NCBI GenBank assembly: GCA_036346225.1
Contig: JARFIW010001104.1
Span: 6,908,001-6,972,000 of the forward strand
Reading direction: 5' to 3'
DNA from: Platerodrilus igneus
Taxonomy: Eukaryota > Arthropoda > Insecta > Coleoptera > Lycidae
DNA: 64,000 bases
This document shows positions 44,136 to 56,951 of this stretch, piece after piece (within the stretch, counting starts at the first letter, position 1; the number at the start of each line of letters is the position of its first letter). Below the pieces are notes generated by a model. The model searched no databases and was not told the origin of the DNA. It saw only the letters and a list, made by a program, of their open reading frames with translations. Position numbers and translations under genes: made by a program.

Positions 44136-44590
44136 CTGCCTAATTTTCGACATTACCCGCATTTATCGGCCTGATGCTACTTATTTTGCTTCTCTTACGT
44201 TCGAACTGTTATTTATTTTTTTCTTTCGGCTCTTTGGTGTCCCTCACATGAGGATCGATCTTCTTTATTTTTTGTGTGGGTTCGATCTTTTTAAATTTTA
44301 GTTTGGTTTTCTTCCTTGATCGCTAAATATCCTTGGTTGGCTTATTTTAGATTATCGGAATTGTGTTTTCGCCGATAATTCTAGTCTGTTGAAAACGACG
44401 GCGCCCTATTCCTATTCCTAATTTCTACTTTGTTATTTCGCTCCTACTGGTGTTCCCAAAGTTTATCTGTCGGACATGGTTTAAATTTTCCTGTATTCGC
44501 GATCATTTTCTTTTGGAGCTTTTATCGAGCTACAGTTAGCCTTTATTTAGTTACTTTCTCCCAATTTATTTTTAATTCAAAATCACTGAT

Positions 44591-46757
44591 ATGGGGATAA
44601 GATTGTTTGATGGAATCTGTAATAGACAGCAGGAGTCCTCTGAAAGCATTACTGACTATTTCACATGTATGACGGCCTTTTTCAATGGTATGGATCTTTC
44701 AAGGAGGATGATAAATTGTCCACTTTGCTTCGTAACCTCACTCCATTCTATCGAGCCCATTTGCCTACGGTCTGTTCCTTACAAGAGCTAAAGGACGAAT
44801 GTCTGAAGTTAGAACCGGAAAAGATTCTGGCAGATAATGTCGTATCACCTAGTAAAGACCAATTAACTGTTACTGTTGAACCGGATCTTGCTTATAAGTC
44901 TGCTACAGTTAAGACAAATACTTTTACTTCACATGACCGAGTTGTTTAGGTTTCTCCTACGCATACGGGTAGATCAGATACTTCGTCTGTACTTTCTACT
45001 GTCCTTCTTCCTAGTTCTGCTCCTACTCGTCAGGTCATATGCTTTAATTGCGACAAACCTGGTCATGTTTCGACACGTTGTACTCGTCCTCAAGTACTTC
45101 ATTGCTATGGTTGCGGACATAAGGGAGTTTCTCGCCGCTACTTCCACACTGTCATCCCACTACTAATAGGTCTCCGCGTCATTCTTCAAATTATGTTCTC
45201 AGCTCTAGGAGCCAAATTTCTTCTGCTGTTAACTCTACGTTCTCTTCTGTACATCATCCAGGTCATCCTGCTAATGCTATCCAAACATACACTTCTTCGG
45301 CAAATATAGCTTCGAATAAAATTTCTTTCGTCTCTAGTTCTACATCCTTTTCTGCGCCTCCTTCTGCTCGCCATACAACTAGCACATCCTATCCTTTTCA
45401 ACCATATGTGCGTTCAAATTATAATATTGATTGGTACAGCTATCACGCCCCTACTAACCGAACCTCTACTAACAGGAACCAAATTTCTTCTGTACCTTGC
45501 GATTCAAACGATGGTCAAATGTATCCTACGTATTCACTTCCACTCCAGACTGTGCCTCCACCACCATTGGAACCCATACTTCGAATTACTGGTTTACAGC
45601 TAGCATCTCAAGAGTTTATTACTGCTTTCGTAAATAATTCTACTAAAGAAATTTCTGTCGTGTCCGCAATAACAAATGCAGCTGAAGTGACGCTAACTTC
45701 TAGTTCAGTCAGAGAAGGCCCTGTTGAAGTTCAGTAACCTGTATCTTTAATGCCTGTTGCTGTTGTTATACAAATTTTACCTGTTCCTGCTTTCTTAAAT
45801 GGTTCTACCCAAGAAATCTCTGTCGTGTATGCAATAACAGCTGTAGCGGAAGTGACGATAACTCCTAATATGGATAGAGAAGGTCCTGTTAAAGTTAGTG
45901 AATCCGTAGCTACACTGCCTGTTGCTGTTGTCGTCAAAGTGTTACCTGATCCTGTTTCTTTATCTACTATTGTCAAGGAATCTATTCCTATTGCGGCTGA
46001 AGTTTTGTCTGTTCCTACTCCGTTGTGTAATATTGATAAAGTCTTACTTGATTCTACTCCTTTATCGGACGTTGATAAAACGTTACCTGCTCTTACTCTA
46101 ATGTTGACAAAATTCTTTCTGATTGTGTTTCTTTATCTAAAGTTGACAAAATTCTACTTGCTTTTGTTCTTTTAGCTAAGGTTGGTAAAATCCTAGCTGA
46201 TGTCCTGTTATCTAATGTTGACAAAGGTCTACCTGATTCTGCTTTCTTATCTAATGTGGATAAAGTTCTTCCTATTGCTGTTTGTTCTTGTAAGGTGGAT
46301 GAAATTCTACCTGATTTTGTTCCTTTATGTAATGTTGCTGAAGTGCTATCGGATACTGCTCTTTTTCCTAAAGTTGGTACTCCTTCAGCCAATGCTGTTT
46401 TTTTTTTACTGTGATACTGCTAGTCCGTTAACTAGTATCGTTGAAGTTTTATCTGCTTCTGTCCCTTTATCAACCGTAACTGAAGTGTGCTCTGCTTGTC
46501 TTTCTTTTCGTAAGGTTGATTCTCTTACAGCCAATACATTTTCTTTTTCTACAGTTGATATTCTGACACCCGGTGATGTTTTCCTTTCTACCGTAAACTT
46601 TCTTTCAACCCATTCTAAACACAAACCACTTTCTTCCATAACGCGTTTTGAGTTTCCTAAACTACCCTCGCCGCCACCTCCTCAACCGCGTGCCACAACT
46701 GCTACACCCCTGCTGCTCCTGTTATGCAAAAAACTGCTCAAAGGAAGCAGACAATAG
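44591..46757 (+). pseudogene. gag-like gene of plus-strand LTR element
   Basis: Reading across two frames (44591-44790, 44665-44949) gives a Ty3-type capsid-like region: RQQESSESITDYF, then LRNLTPFYRAHLPTV, then LKDECLKLEPEK. After a TAG near 44947 comes the CCHC knuckle CFNCDKPGHVSTRC (45040-45081) and CYGCGHKGVSRR. Further frames (45408-45737, 45750-46175, 46200-46757) carry the same C-terminal blocks as the minus-strand copy (SVVSAIT, VAVVVKVLPD). About ten 39-bp units, e.g. NVDKILSDCVSLS, span 46028-46415, followed by a Ser/Thr-rich and Pro-rich tail. At least four frameshifts or stops. Usual Gag proteins do not end in such a repeat tract. Confidence 0.88.
46028..46415 (+). repeat. 39-bp coding tandem repeat
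   Basis: About ten units of AATGTTGACAAAATTCT plus 22 bases, each a 13-residue N/K-V-D-K-I/V-L-x-D-x-x-x-L-S unit. Only four occur in the minus-strand copy. Confidence 0.85.
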
Positions 46758-47059
46758 TCTGTGCTGATTACGAACCTGAAGATGTATGTCGGCGAAATCC
46801 TAATGTTCTTAACTTCACTGTGTTTTCTTGCTGGCGCGCAAACGTCTTAAGCCCAATACCTAGCCCTCGTGCCCCTAGATTCTTATACCTTAGGACTTGA
46901 TTTCTGAACGTTAAGGTTTCCTTATTTACTTCCCTGTTTGGCTTGGTTTTCTTTCTTTTTCTTTCACCCGTTTGGGTCCAAAAATAGAATAGCCCCGTAA
47001 TACGACCTGCCTGTCGTGTGAGGCGACTAAAGCGGTCCAACACATACACACACACTTAC

Positions 47060-47942
47060 ATACTCATACATAATTACACTGGGATTAGGTTTTATTTTTT
47101 TTGGTGCGATTGTTAGGGATGTTTGTTGTTCTTGTACTTGTTGCTTGGTGTTATTCTTTTTTGTTTTTCCTCTTTTTTTCTTCGTTCCTTTCTTTCAACA
47201 TTCCGCCCCTTTTCCTCTGGCTAGTGTTACTTTCCGTCGGTCTTCGTGTTGACTTGGTAAAATTTTTAGATCCACTTTCTGTGGTATGTGCTTCTAGACC
47301 ATTTTTTCTTTTCTTCGGAAACCACGACTTAGTCAAGTTTAAGCCTAGTTTGCAGTTCTTTTCTTCGGTTTTTTGTTTGTTGCGATTCTTGGGTACCACA
47401 GGTTGCAGCAGTTTAATTTTTTTCTTTATGCAGCATTCCTGTTGTTCCTTGGCTTACTTTGAGGCTTGATTCTTTTCGTTACTTTTGGTTTTTCTGCAAG
47501 AAACCAATCGTTTTTTGAAGTTGAAGACAGTTTTGTTCATTTGCCGAAGAAACATCCGTCCTTTGACGACTTTGACAGTGTTGACGCCGTTTTATCTTTG
47601 CCCTCACTCATTGCTACTACCTAACTACGTTTCAGGGAGGTCCTTTTCACTTTTGGTTTTGTCCGGTATTTTGGTTCTTCGAGCCAGATGAGATTCCTTT
47701 TTTTTTAAATTTGGAGTGTTTTTTTTTTGTTTTTTTAGTTCGTTAAGCGAATTTTGTTTTTTTTTTGGTTCTTTCTATTATGATATGTTGGCCTTCAAAC
47801 CGGATATCAAGTGATTTATTTTGTTTTTTTTAAATTTACTTTAACGATTTTTTTGTCTGTTTTTTTTGTACCGAGTACTGTACTGTACGCTTCCTTACTT
47901 TTGTTTTCCTACACCGACCTTTTCATTTTGCTGAAAGGAATT
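47060..47942 (+). other. Non-coding 3' internal region of LTR element
   Basis: T-rich. A 122-codon frame at 47101-47469 is not like any pol or env protein. Related to 50620-51010 in inverse orientation. Ends in GCTGAAAGGAATTT, a weak polypurine tract. Confidence 0.6.
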
Positions 47943-49191
47943 TTTTATGTTCACTTTCCAACGGTAAAATCAAAACGCACCCTTTTTTGTCTTTTATTAT
48001 TCGTTTACGTAATTTACTTTATAATTTAAATAGTCGGTACCTTGTTTTAGGTGTCTGTTGGTTTGACCCATATTCTTATAGCGTATAATTACTTCGTATA
48101 CTACTTCGACCTAAAAATTCGTCGAAATAATGGATCTTATTTCATTGGTAAAGCGTGTTTCAAATCGCTAATCACACCTGAGTTTGATAACGCCGGCATG
48201 GATGTGAATTCGTGCTATCAAAGGAATTAACATTCATTTTTCTTTTCTGCAGACGACTGAGAATGTTCGTTGCAGTTTTCGTTATTTTATGAAATTTTCG
48301 TGCACACTGTGTGGTAAGTACTTGCAGTGTTAACAAAATGTACTTTTCTTCCGTAAAGAGTCCTTTGTGTATAGAAGGCTGCACCAGTTACGTGGTCTCA
48401 GGTCCATCTGGCCCGCTCCGACCCTAGGAGCGAACGAGAGATCCAACACCGTATACACGTGGGTAAGTGTTTCTTTCCTGTTTGTGTCGAGACCTTGTCC
48501 ACTTAGATTTTACTGTTTGGGGCTCATACATGTCTCGAATTAATCGTATGTACGACAACGATTTAACGATGCTGGGATCTATTGCCATGGGGTTAATATA
48601 TTACGATTGATTTTAAAAAGAAAAAAAAACAAGAAATATACTATCTACTAATGCGTCAAGGGATTAAAAACTTGCTGACACATTGGAAGACGTTGTCGCC
48701 ATTGTAATTGTAACTGTATGTTATATGTTAGCATTATCAAAGCCTATGTGAGGTATTATAATATTAGATTAAACTAAATTGTGAAATCTGGCAAACAAAT
48801 ACACTAGATTGCAAATACTAAAGTAGATTCTTTATTCTCACTTACTCAAATCGGTTAATGTAATGTATCCAAATATTGGGCAGTAAGAAGGTAAAAAACG
48901 GTACACAGTATAGTCATTATTTTTGCAAAGTGTTAGTTACCCGACAGAGATTGTAATGGTTTTTCTTTTTTTTGCTAATTAAAGTTCTTTGTTAATGTGT
49001 TATTTCCTTTGTTTTATTTTATTTAGATACAACTGCAGGTGAGGATTTCCCCTACAGGTTGTTCTGAACGGTTAATAATTTTTTTATTTCAGGCCTTTCC
49101 TCCATGTTTGTATTTGTAATACCCCGCCTACTCGCCAACTGAGCCCGGGCATTCTTTCTTTGTCTGTCGGACTACGTCGAGGTACGTAGCA
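47943..49191 (+). repeat. 3' LTR of plus-strand LTR element
   Basis: 1249 bp. Its first ~90 bp and last ~365 bp match the 5' LTR; the middle matches the minus-strand LTR at 49538-50613. Its first bases have drifted from TGTTACG. Confidence 0.85.
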
Positions 49192-49300
49192 AATGGGTCA
49201 TCAATTATTAGTTGTAAAAGTACGTTGTTTAATTATTGAATACGTATATGCTGAAATAATTGTAGTTCGTTCACTTTAATTATTTTATGGGTTTGTCAAA
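49192..49300. repeat. Host repeat, right segment
   Basis: AATTATTAGTT, ATATGCTGAAATAATTGTAG and GTTCACTTTAATT align with 58545-58640, continuing the segment that ended at 43483. Confidence 0.7.
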
Positions 49301-49537
49301 ATTTTTTTGAGAAAAGAAGCGCCTGTTATTTGGTATCATTTTCCAAATTCTCAAGCTACTAAAATATTTTTCAAATTGCAAAATCCAAAGTCTTCATTAT
49401 TTCTACAAGGTTTTGGAAAGTGGGACTATCCTGTAAATTGTACTAATTTATGCAATTTGCTAAACTTGGTACTATTAATTCTTGAAACGTTCTTTGTAGC
49501 ATCAAGGTAGCGATGTTGAGGCGACGTTTTGGGTGTG
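49301..49537. other. Unassigned DNA
   Basis: A 67-codon frame (49307-49510) without family resemblance; no repeat match in the window. Confidence 0.5.
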
Positions 49538-51010
49538 TGCTACGTACATAGACGTAACCGAAAGGGGCGTTAAAATTTATAAGGTTAAGAAACGCACAGG
49601 TCTGACAGAAAGAGAAAGGAGCGTTTAAAGCGAGGACCGCACGAATCACAATTACAAAAAAAAATAGAACCAAAGAAACGTAGAAATACCAGGCTAGCTA
49701 CCAAATGCGGAAAATGGGGGGATTCACATAAATACCAAAAAGCACATTGCCAAGGATTTTCTATTAACAACAAGAATAAATAAAGGATTCTATACAAACA
49801 GGCAAAAGAAATAAATTAAGAGTTACTATTTAAATGCAAACAATTATATTATACGGACAAGAAAGTAATTTAGATACGAAGTGCGCATCTCGTATTTTAC
49901 ATAAAAACTAATCAGTAAAGAAAATAAACGTGTGAGAGCATTTGTCAAACATTTTCAAAATTGTACATAATACCTGTTGCAAAATTAACTAATCAGTAAG
50001 GAGAATAAAGTAGCAAGGAACAGTGGGGCCTGCATAAAAATAATTTGGTCCACAGCTATGAGCTAAAAAGAAAATCTTATTAGAATGGGTAAGTGCGGAA
50101 GAACTTACCGATGCACCCAAAATATCCGCTACTTGTCAAACCAAAAAAAAATGCATCGCTCTTGAACTACCAGGACGAGTAATGTAGAAAAATACCGCAA
50201 AGCACGAGCTGCAAAGTCACATTAAAATTCGTTTAGTAACAAGAAATTAAAATTTAGTTCTAGCGTTATCAACCATCCAAATGTGATTAGAAACTCGAAC
50301 CACGCTTAATCAAATAGACTACGATCCATTATTTCAAGGAATCTCTAGATTGAAGTAGTATATGAAGTAATTATACGTTATAAGAGTATCGGCCAAACCA
50401 ACAGACACCTAAAACAAGGTACCGACTATTCAACTGTAGAAGAGCTTTTCGTTTTAAAATAAATAAATTTAAATGCATATTATTAGAAAGCGTACTTATC
50501 GTAGGAAGGTCTAATATACCGGGTGTTGGAAGACTGAAGCAGAATCCACGTAAACAAAAAATAAAAACAATAAGGGTACGTTTTAATTTTACCGTTGGAA
50601 AGTGTACGTAACAAAATCTCTCCTCTCCCCCACGCAAAATTAAAAGGTTGAGGTAAGGCAGTGGACAGTATAGTACCCAGTACGATAAAAAACAAGTAAA
50701 TTAAAAACAAACAAAAATCATCTGATATCCGACTTGAAGAACCATAATACCGGACAAACCAAAAGTAAAAACGACCAAAGGGAAAGATAGGTAGGTAGTA
50801 GCAGGGAGTGAGAGCAAAGATAGAACGGCGTCAAAATTGTCAAAGTCGTCAAAAGAAGGATGCTTCTTCAGCAAAGAAACAAAACTGTCTTCAATCTAAA
50901 AAGACGATTGGTTTCCTGCAAAAAACCAAAAGTAACGAAAAGAAGCGAGGAATAAAACCAACAGTAATCGCCAAAAGTGCCAAGCCTCAAAGTAAGCCAG
51001 GGAACAACAA
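49538..51010 (-). mobile_element. LTR retrotransposon copy 3, truncated, minus strand
   Basis: In element orientation: about 400 bp of 3' internal sequence (51010-50614) related to 47450-47900, a textbook polypurine tract GGGGGAGAGGAGAGATTT (complement of 50615-50632), and a 1076-bp LTR from TGTTACGTACACTTTCC (ending 50613) to TACGTAGCA (49538). The 5' part is absent; the internal sequence meets a LINE tail at 51011. Confidence 0.88.
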
Positions 51011-51011
51011 C

Positions 51012-51480
51012 ATGGGAAAAGCACAAGAGGTATAAAACAAAGATTAGCACAAGGTCGTGCTACATTTAACAGGAAAGAGCAACTACTGCGTTCAAAGACA
51101 ACAAACAGAACCAAGAAAAAGATTGCTTAAAACATATGTGTAGAGCTCGGCAGTGTACGGCTGCGAAGGCCTGGACAGTAAGAGAAGCAGGTAAGAAAAA
51201 GTAGAAGCCCTTGAAATGTGGCGCTACAAACGAATGATGAAGATACCATGAACAAACAAAGTTAAGAACAAAGAGGTACTAGAAATAGTAGGGGAAGAAA
51301 GAAATTTGTGGGAAAAAGTAAAAATAAGAGAGATAAGATGATAGGCCACAAACTAAGACATGAGGGAATAGTGCGGAATGTATTAGAAGCAGAAATAAGG
51401 AAAAAGAGAGGTGGAGGTAGACCTAGGTTAGACTAGTGCACACATAGTGAAAGATGTAGGATGTGGGAAGGCTGCTTAAC
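51012..51480 (+). pseudogene. RTE/CFDP2-like LINE 3' fragment
   Basis: Starts at GGGAAAAGCACAAGAG and carries ATTTAACAGGAAAGAGC, AAAACATATGTGTAGAGC, GAAATGTGGCGCTACA, GATGATAGGCCACA and TAGACCTAGGTTAGACTA. Frames are broken throughout. It continues after the SINE as linker and tail sequence. Confidence 0.85.
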
Positions 51481-51492
51481 CCTTCACATACC

Positions 51493-51742
51493 CTACATTT
51501 GATTTTTCCAATGCTCTACCCGAAGGTACTACATTGACCAGGAAGCGAGTTTTTTTTAGCTGGAACTCTTTTGAATTTTACCGAACTCTTCCCGTTGCAA
51601 GCTAAGTAGGAATCTTTAATGTGCGTTACAACACTCATACAAGGACCTTCATTTTACCTCTCATGCGAACAAAGGCTTATTTTTGTGAAAAATGCTCGCC
51701 TAACATTTTTCAAGCAGATCGTGTCGGGATTGGAACCCGGGC
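51493..51742 (-). mobile_element. SINE-A insertion, minus strand, 5'-truncated
   Basis: In element orientation it begins at the B box region (CCCGGGTTCCAATCC), so the A box is lost, and ends with GAGCATTGGAAAAATC. Flanking 13-bp repeats CCCTTCACATACC (51480-51492) and CCCTTCATATACC (51743-51755) differ at one base and match the uninterrupted linker in other LINE tails. Confidence 0.9.
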
Positions 51743-51755
51743 CCCTTCATATACC

Positions 51756-51943
51756 ACCGAATCTCGTTGAAATATAATTGGAAAACAATAGAAAGGGAAT
51801 CGGGTTGTATATAGGCTGTTGTGGGAATTTCAGGGAACTGTATATGCTAGCTTGAAACATAAATAAGTGGAGGTAGGCGTCCAACCAGTTTTAAGACGGA
51901 AAACCTAATGATGAAAAAATAAATGCACTTAAATCTGATGATT
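51756..51943 (+). repeat. LINE 3' end remnant before tandem array
   Basis: Linker and short LINE terminus (GGCTGTTGTGGGAATTTCAG, GCGTCCAACCAG, CCTAATGATGAAAAAA) leading into the first array unit. Confidence 0.75.
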
Positions 51944-54900
51944 ATTATAAACAACTACAGGTGTTGGTTGTGAAATATTTTCAACTAATGTTGATTGTGC
52001 GAAAGGATGGAAAAACTGTTAATTCGACAAATGCTCACGTGCTGGGGAAACTTGGCAGGCTCTGAATATCGGGGAAATACTGTATATAATTGTAAGTGAA
52101 TAGAAGGTGATCGAACTCCATCTAGCTGGCCTTTCTAACATAAACTCAATAATCCGTTTATCCTCATTAAAAATATCATTATACGATTTTCTGAAGCGAA
52201 GTAGTTTTGCTTCAAGTAGGTCACTTCTGGGATGGTCCTAGAAGCCATTTAATATACGAAAATATTGCAAATATTGCCTTATACAAACCACTGTTCGGGA
52301 GTGTTCTAAAAACTCGAAATTATAAGCAAATTAATTATCTAGTATTAAGAATCGGGTCGAATCGCGGAAAAAATAACATCGAAAAAGATTATAAACCAAA
52401 TAAGATAACGAGTTTTAATGGCTATACGGAATTTCGTGGAATGAGAAAACAACTAGCAAGTTTCATTCACTAATAAAGACTGGGAGATTTCTATGGTCAC
52501 TATAAATTTTAAAACTGACAGCTCATTAAAGAAATAAGAACGCAAAATTGTAGGTAATTGTTGCGTCATGCGGATGTGTCATACTTCTAGAATGTAATCG
52601 AACGATCACGTATTAAGATTATTTAATTATATAAAGACGGAAATAATTAGAGCGGATTCTTGCATTCTTTCGGCATGCAATATGTAACATTAAAGTTTTG
52701 AACATAGATTATGAGACATTCGATCATTGATAGATAAGTATTTTATGGAGTGCCACGGCGACTTATTACTTCGATACAAGTAATGAGTTTTTAGGTACGA
52801 GAACACACACTACTTTAATCTGTAAAAGTACTTTTCAAAACTGATGCAAGATTTCAACATACGAAGATTAATTACAAATTGAAATCTAAAAATTCGAACC
52901 CAGAAAAATTTCTAAGCAGTAAATTTTAATTGAAATTATTGGTTGAATAGCCAAAAACATGTAGGCATGAAGATAACTGTACCAGCAGGAATTTGACGAT
53001 CCAAAGCGTAAATATAACTTAGTTTTAAAACAAAAAAACCATTTGGTAGACCTAGGTTAGACTACTACACACAGATACTGAAAGATGTAGGTTGTAGGAG
53101 TTTCAGGGAAATGGGTAGGCTAACTCAGAATAGAAAGCAATGGAGGTACGCATCCAACCAGTCCCAAGATGGATAAATTAATGACGAAGAAAGTAACTAT
53201 ACTTAAACATGATGATTATTATAAGCAACTACAAGTATTAGATGGTCAATATTCTCGAATAATGTTAATTGTGCGAAAGAATATACTGGAAAACTATTAT
53301 TTCGGCAAATGTCTAAGTGTTGGAGGATCTTGACATGCACAGGCTGCTTAACCCCTTCACTGAATTTCGGTGAAATAGGGCATAAAATTAGAAAACAATA
53401 GAAGGGGAACCGAGCTGTATACATGCTGTGTAAACATTTCAGGAACTGTGTAGGCTAGCTCAGAGTATTAATAAGTGCAGGTACGTGTCCAACCAGTTTT
53501 GAGACGGAAAACCTAATGACGAAAAAATAAGCGCAGATAAAGATTATGACTATTATAAACAACTACAGGTGTTGGTTGTGAAATATTTTCAACTAATGTT
53601 GATTGTGCGAAAGGATGGAAAAACTGTTAATTCGACAAATGCTCACGTGCTGGGGAAACTTGGCAGGCTCTGAATATCGGGGAAATACTGTATATAATTG
53701 TAAGTGAATAGAAGGTGATCGAACTCCATCTAGCTGGCCTTTCTAACATAAACTCAATAATCCGTTTATCCTCATTAAAAATATCATTATACGATTTTCT
53801 GAAGCGAAGTAGTTTTGCTTCAAGTAGGTCACTTCTGGGATGGTCCTAGAAGCCATTTAATATACGAAAAATATTGCAAATATTGCCTTATACAAACCAC
53901 TGTTCGGGAGTGTTCTAAAAACTCGAAATTATAAGCAAATTAATTATCTAGTATTAAGAATCGGGTCGAATCGCGGAAAAAATAACATTGAAAAAGATTA
54001 TAAACCAAATAAGATAACGAGTTTTAATGGCTATACGGAATTTCGTGGGAATGAGAAAACAACTAGCAAGTTTCATTCACTAATAAAGACTGGGAGATTT
54101 CTATGGTCACTATAAATTTTAAAACTGACAGCTCATTAAAGAAATAAGAACGCAAAATTGTAGGTAATTGTTGCGTCATGCGGATGTGTCATACTTCTAG
54201 AATGTAATCGAACGATCACGTATTAAGATTATTTAATTATATAAAGACGGAAATAATTAGAGCGGATTCTTTCATTCTTTCGGCATGCAAGATGTAACAT
54301 TAAAGTTTTGAACATAGATTATGAGACATTCGATCATTGATAGATAAGTATTTTATGGAGTGCCACGGCGACTTATTACTTCGATACAAGTAATGAGTTT
54401 TAGGTACGAGAACACACACTACTTTAATCTGTAAAAGTACTTTTCAAAACTGATGCAAGATTTCAACATACGAAGATTAATTACAAATTGAAATCTAAAA
54501 ATTCGAACCCAGAAAAATTTCTAAGCAGTAAATTTTAATTGAAATTATTGGTTGAATAGCCAAAAACATGTAGGCATGAAGATAACTGTACCAGCAGGAA
54601 TTTGACGATCCAAAGCGTAAATATAACTTAGTTTTAAAACAAAAAAACCATTTGGTAGACCTAGGTTAGACTACTACACACAGATACTGAAAGATGTAGG
54701 TTGTAGGAGTTTCAGGGAAATGGGTAGGCTAACTCAGAATAGAAAGCAATGGAGGTACGCATCCAACCAGTCCCAAGATGGATAAATTAATGACGAAGAA
54801 AGTAACTATACTTAAACATGATGATTATTATAAGCAACTACAAGTATTAGATGGTCAATATTCTCGAATAATGTTAATTGTGCGAAAGAATATACTGGAA

Positions 54901-56951
54901 AACTATTATTTCGGCAAATGTCTAAGTGTTGGAGGATCTTGACATGCACAGGCTGCTTAACCCCTTCACTGAATTTCGGTGAAATAGGGCATAAAATTAG
55001 AAAACAATAGAAGGGGAACCGAGCTGTATACATGCTGTGTAAACATTTCAGGGAACTGTGTAGGCTAGCTCAGAGTATTAATAAGTGCAGGTACGTGTCC
55101 AACCAGTTTTGAGACGGAAAACCTAATGACGAAAAAATAAGCGCAGATAAAGATTATGACTATTATAAACAACTACAGGTGTTGGTTGTGAAATATTTTC
55201 AACTAATGTTGATTGTGCGAAAGGATGGAAAAACTGTTAATTCGACAAATGCTCACGTGCTGGGGAAACTTGGCAGGCTCTGAATATCGGGGAAATACTG
55301 TATATAATTGTAAGTGAATAGAAGGTGATCGAACTCCATCTAGCTGGCCTTTCTAACATAAACTCAATAATCCGTTTATCCTCATTAAAATATCATTATA
55401 CGATTTTCTGAAGCGAAGTAGTTTTGCTTCAAGTAGGTCACTTCTGGGATGGTCCTAGAAGCCATTTAATATACGAAAAATATTGCAAATATTGCCTTAT
55501 ACAAACCACTGTTCGGGAGTGTTCTAAAAACTCGAAATTATAAGCAAATTAATTATCTAGTATTAAGAATCGGGTCGAATCGCGGAAAAATAACATTGAA
55601 AAGATTATAAACCAAATAAGATAACGAGTTTTAATGGCTATACGGAATTTCGTGGGAATGAGAAAACAACTAGCAAGTTTCATTCACTAATAAAGACTGG
55701 GAGATTTCTATGGTCACTATAAATTTTAAAACTGACAGCTCATTAAAGAAATAAGAACGCAAAATTGTAGGTAATTGTTGCGTCATGCGGATGTGTCATA
55801 CTTCTAGAATGTAATCGAACGATCACGTATTAAGATTATTTAATTATATAAAGACGGAAATAATTAGAGCGGATTCTTTCATTCTTTCGGCATGCAAGAT
55901 GTAACATTAAAGTTTTGAACATAGATTATGAGACATTCGATCATTGATAGATAAGTATTTTATGGAGTGCCACGGCGACTTATTACTTCGATACAAGTAA
56001 TGAGTTTTTAGGTACGAGAACACACACTACTTTAATCTGTAAAAGTACTTTTCAAAACTGATGCAAGATTTCAACATACGAAGATTAATTACAAATTGAA
56101 ATCTAAAAATTCGAACCCAGAAAAATTTCTAAGCAGTAAATTTTAATTGAAATTATTGGTTGAATAGCCAAAAACATGTAGGCATGAAGATAACTGTACC
56201 AGCAGGAATTTGACGATCCAAAGCGTAAATATAACTTAGTTTTAAAACAAAAAAACCATTTGGTAGACCTAGGTTAGACTACTACACACAGATACTGAAA
56301 GATGTAGGTTGTAGGAGTTTCAGGAAATGGGTAGGCTAACTCAGAATAGAAAGCAATGGAGGTACGCATCCAACCAGTCCCAAGATGGATAAATTAATGA
56401 CGAACAAAATAACTATACTTAAACATGATGATTATTATAAGCAACTACAAGTATTAGATGGTCAATATTCTCGAATAATGTTAATTGTGCGAAAGAATAT
56501 ACTGGAAAACTATTATTTCGGCAAATGTCTAAGTGTTGGAGGATCTTGACATGCACAGGCTGCTTAACCCCTTCACTGAATTTCGGTGAAATAGGGCATA
56601 AAATTAGAAAACAATAGAAGGGGAACCGAGCTGTATACATGCTGTGTAAACATTTCAGGGAACTGTGTAGGCTAGCTCAGAGTATTAATAAGTGCAGGTA
56701 CGTGTCCAACCAGTTTTGAGACGGAAAACCTAATGACGAAAAAATAAGCGCAGATAAAGATTATGACTATTATAAACAACTACAGGTGTTGGTTGTGAAA
56801 TATTTTCAACTAATGTTGATTGTGCGAAAGGATGGAAAAACTGTTAATTCGACTAATGCTCAAGTGCTGGCGGAGCTTGGCAGGCTCTGAATACCGGGGA
56901 AATACTGTATATAATTGTAAATGAATAGAAGGTGATCGAACTCCATCTAGC
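51944..56951 (+). repeat. Tandem array, three ~1.61-kb units plus partial fourth
   Basis: Unit starts at 51944, 53552, 55162 and 56769 (periods 1608, 1610, 1607 bp); the fourth is followed only to about 56951. Each unit holds LINE linker sequence, about 910 bp that is a diverged inverted relative of 12660-13440, and another LINE tail. Units are nearly identical: the 73-codon minus-strand frames at 53203, 54812 and 56419 translate identically. No coding function is apparent. Confidence 0.95.

Larger units (their letters stand above)
43484..49191 (+). mobile_element. LTR retrotransposon copy 2 (gag only), plus strand
   Basis: 5708 bp bounded by TGTTACG and TACGTAGCA and flanked by AATG on both sides (43480-43483, 49192-49195). 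Order: 5' LTR, primer-binding site, decayed gag with CCHC knuckle and 13-residue repeats, conserved GC-rich block, non-coding 3' region, 3' LTR. No pol motif in any frame, so it would depend on another element's enzymes. The 58545 region lacks it. Confidence 0.92.

Noticed and set aside
47101..47469. Possible membrane protein (hydrophobic 122-codon frame)
   Set aside because: T-rich non-coding 3' region of the LTR element; hydrophobicity follows from TTT/CTT content, and no env motif is visible.
49560..49590. Primer-binding-site-like sequence inside the minus-strand LTR
   Set aside because: TTAACGCCCC first looked like a PBS marking the LTR end, but matching the TACGTAGCA terminus puts the true end at 49538.
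53203..56640. Three identical 73-codon minus-strand frames
   Set aside because: Identity reflects recent tandem duplication. The frame lies antisense to LINE-tail and linker sequence and has no coding signature.
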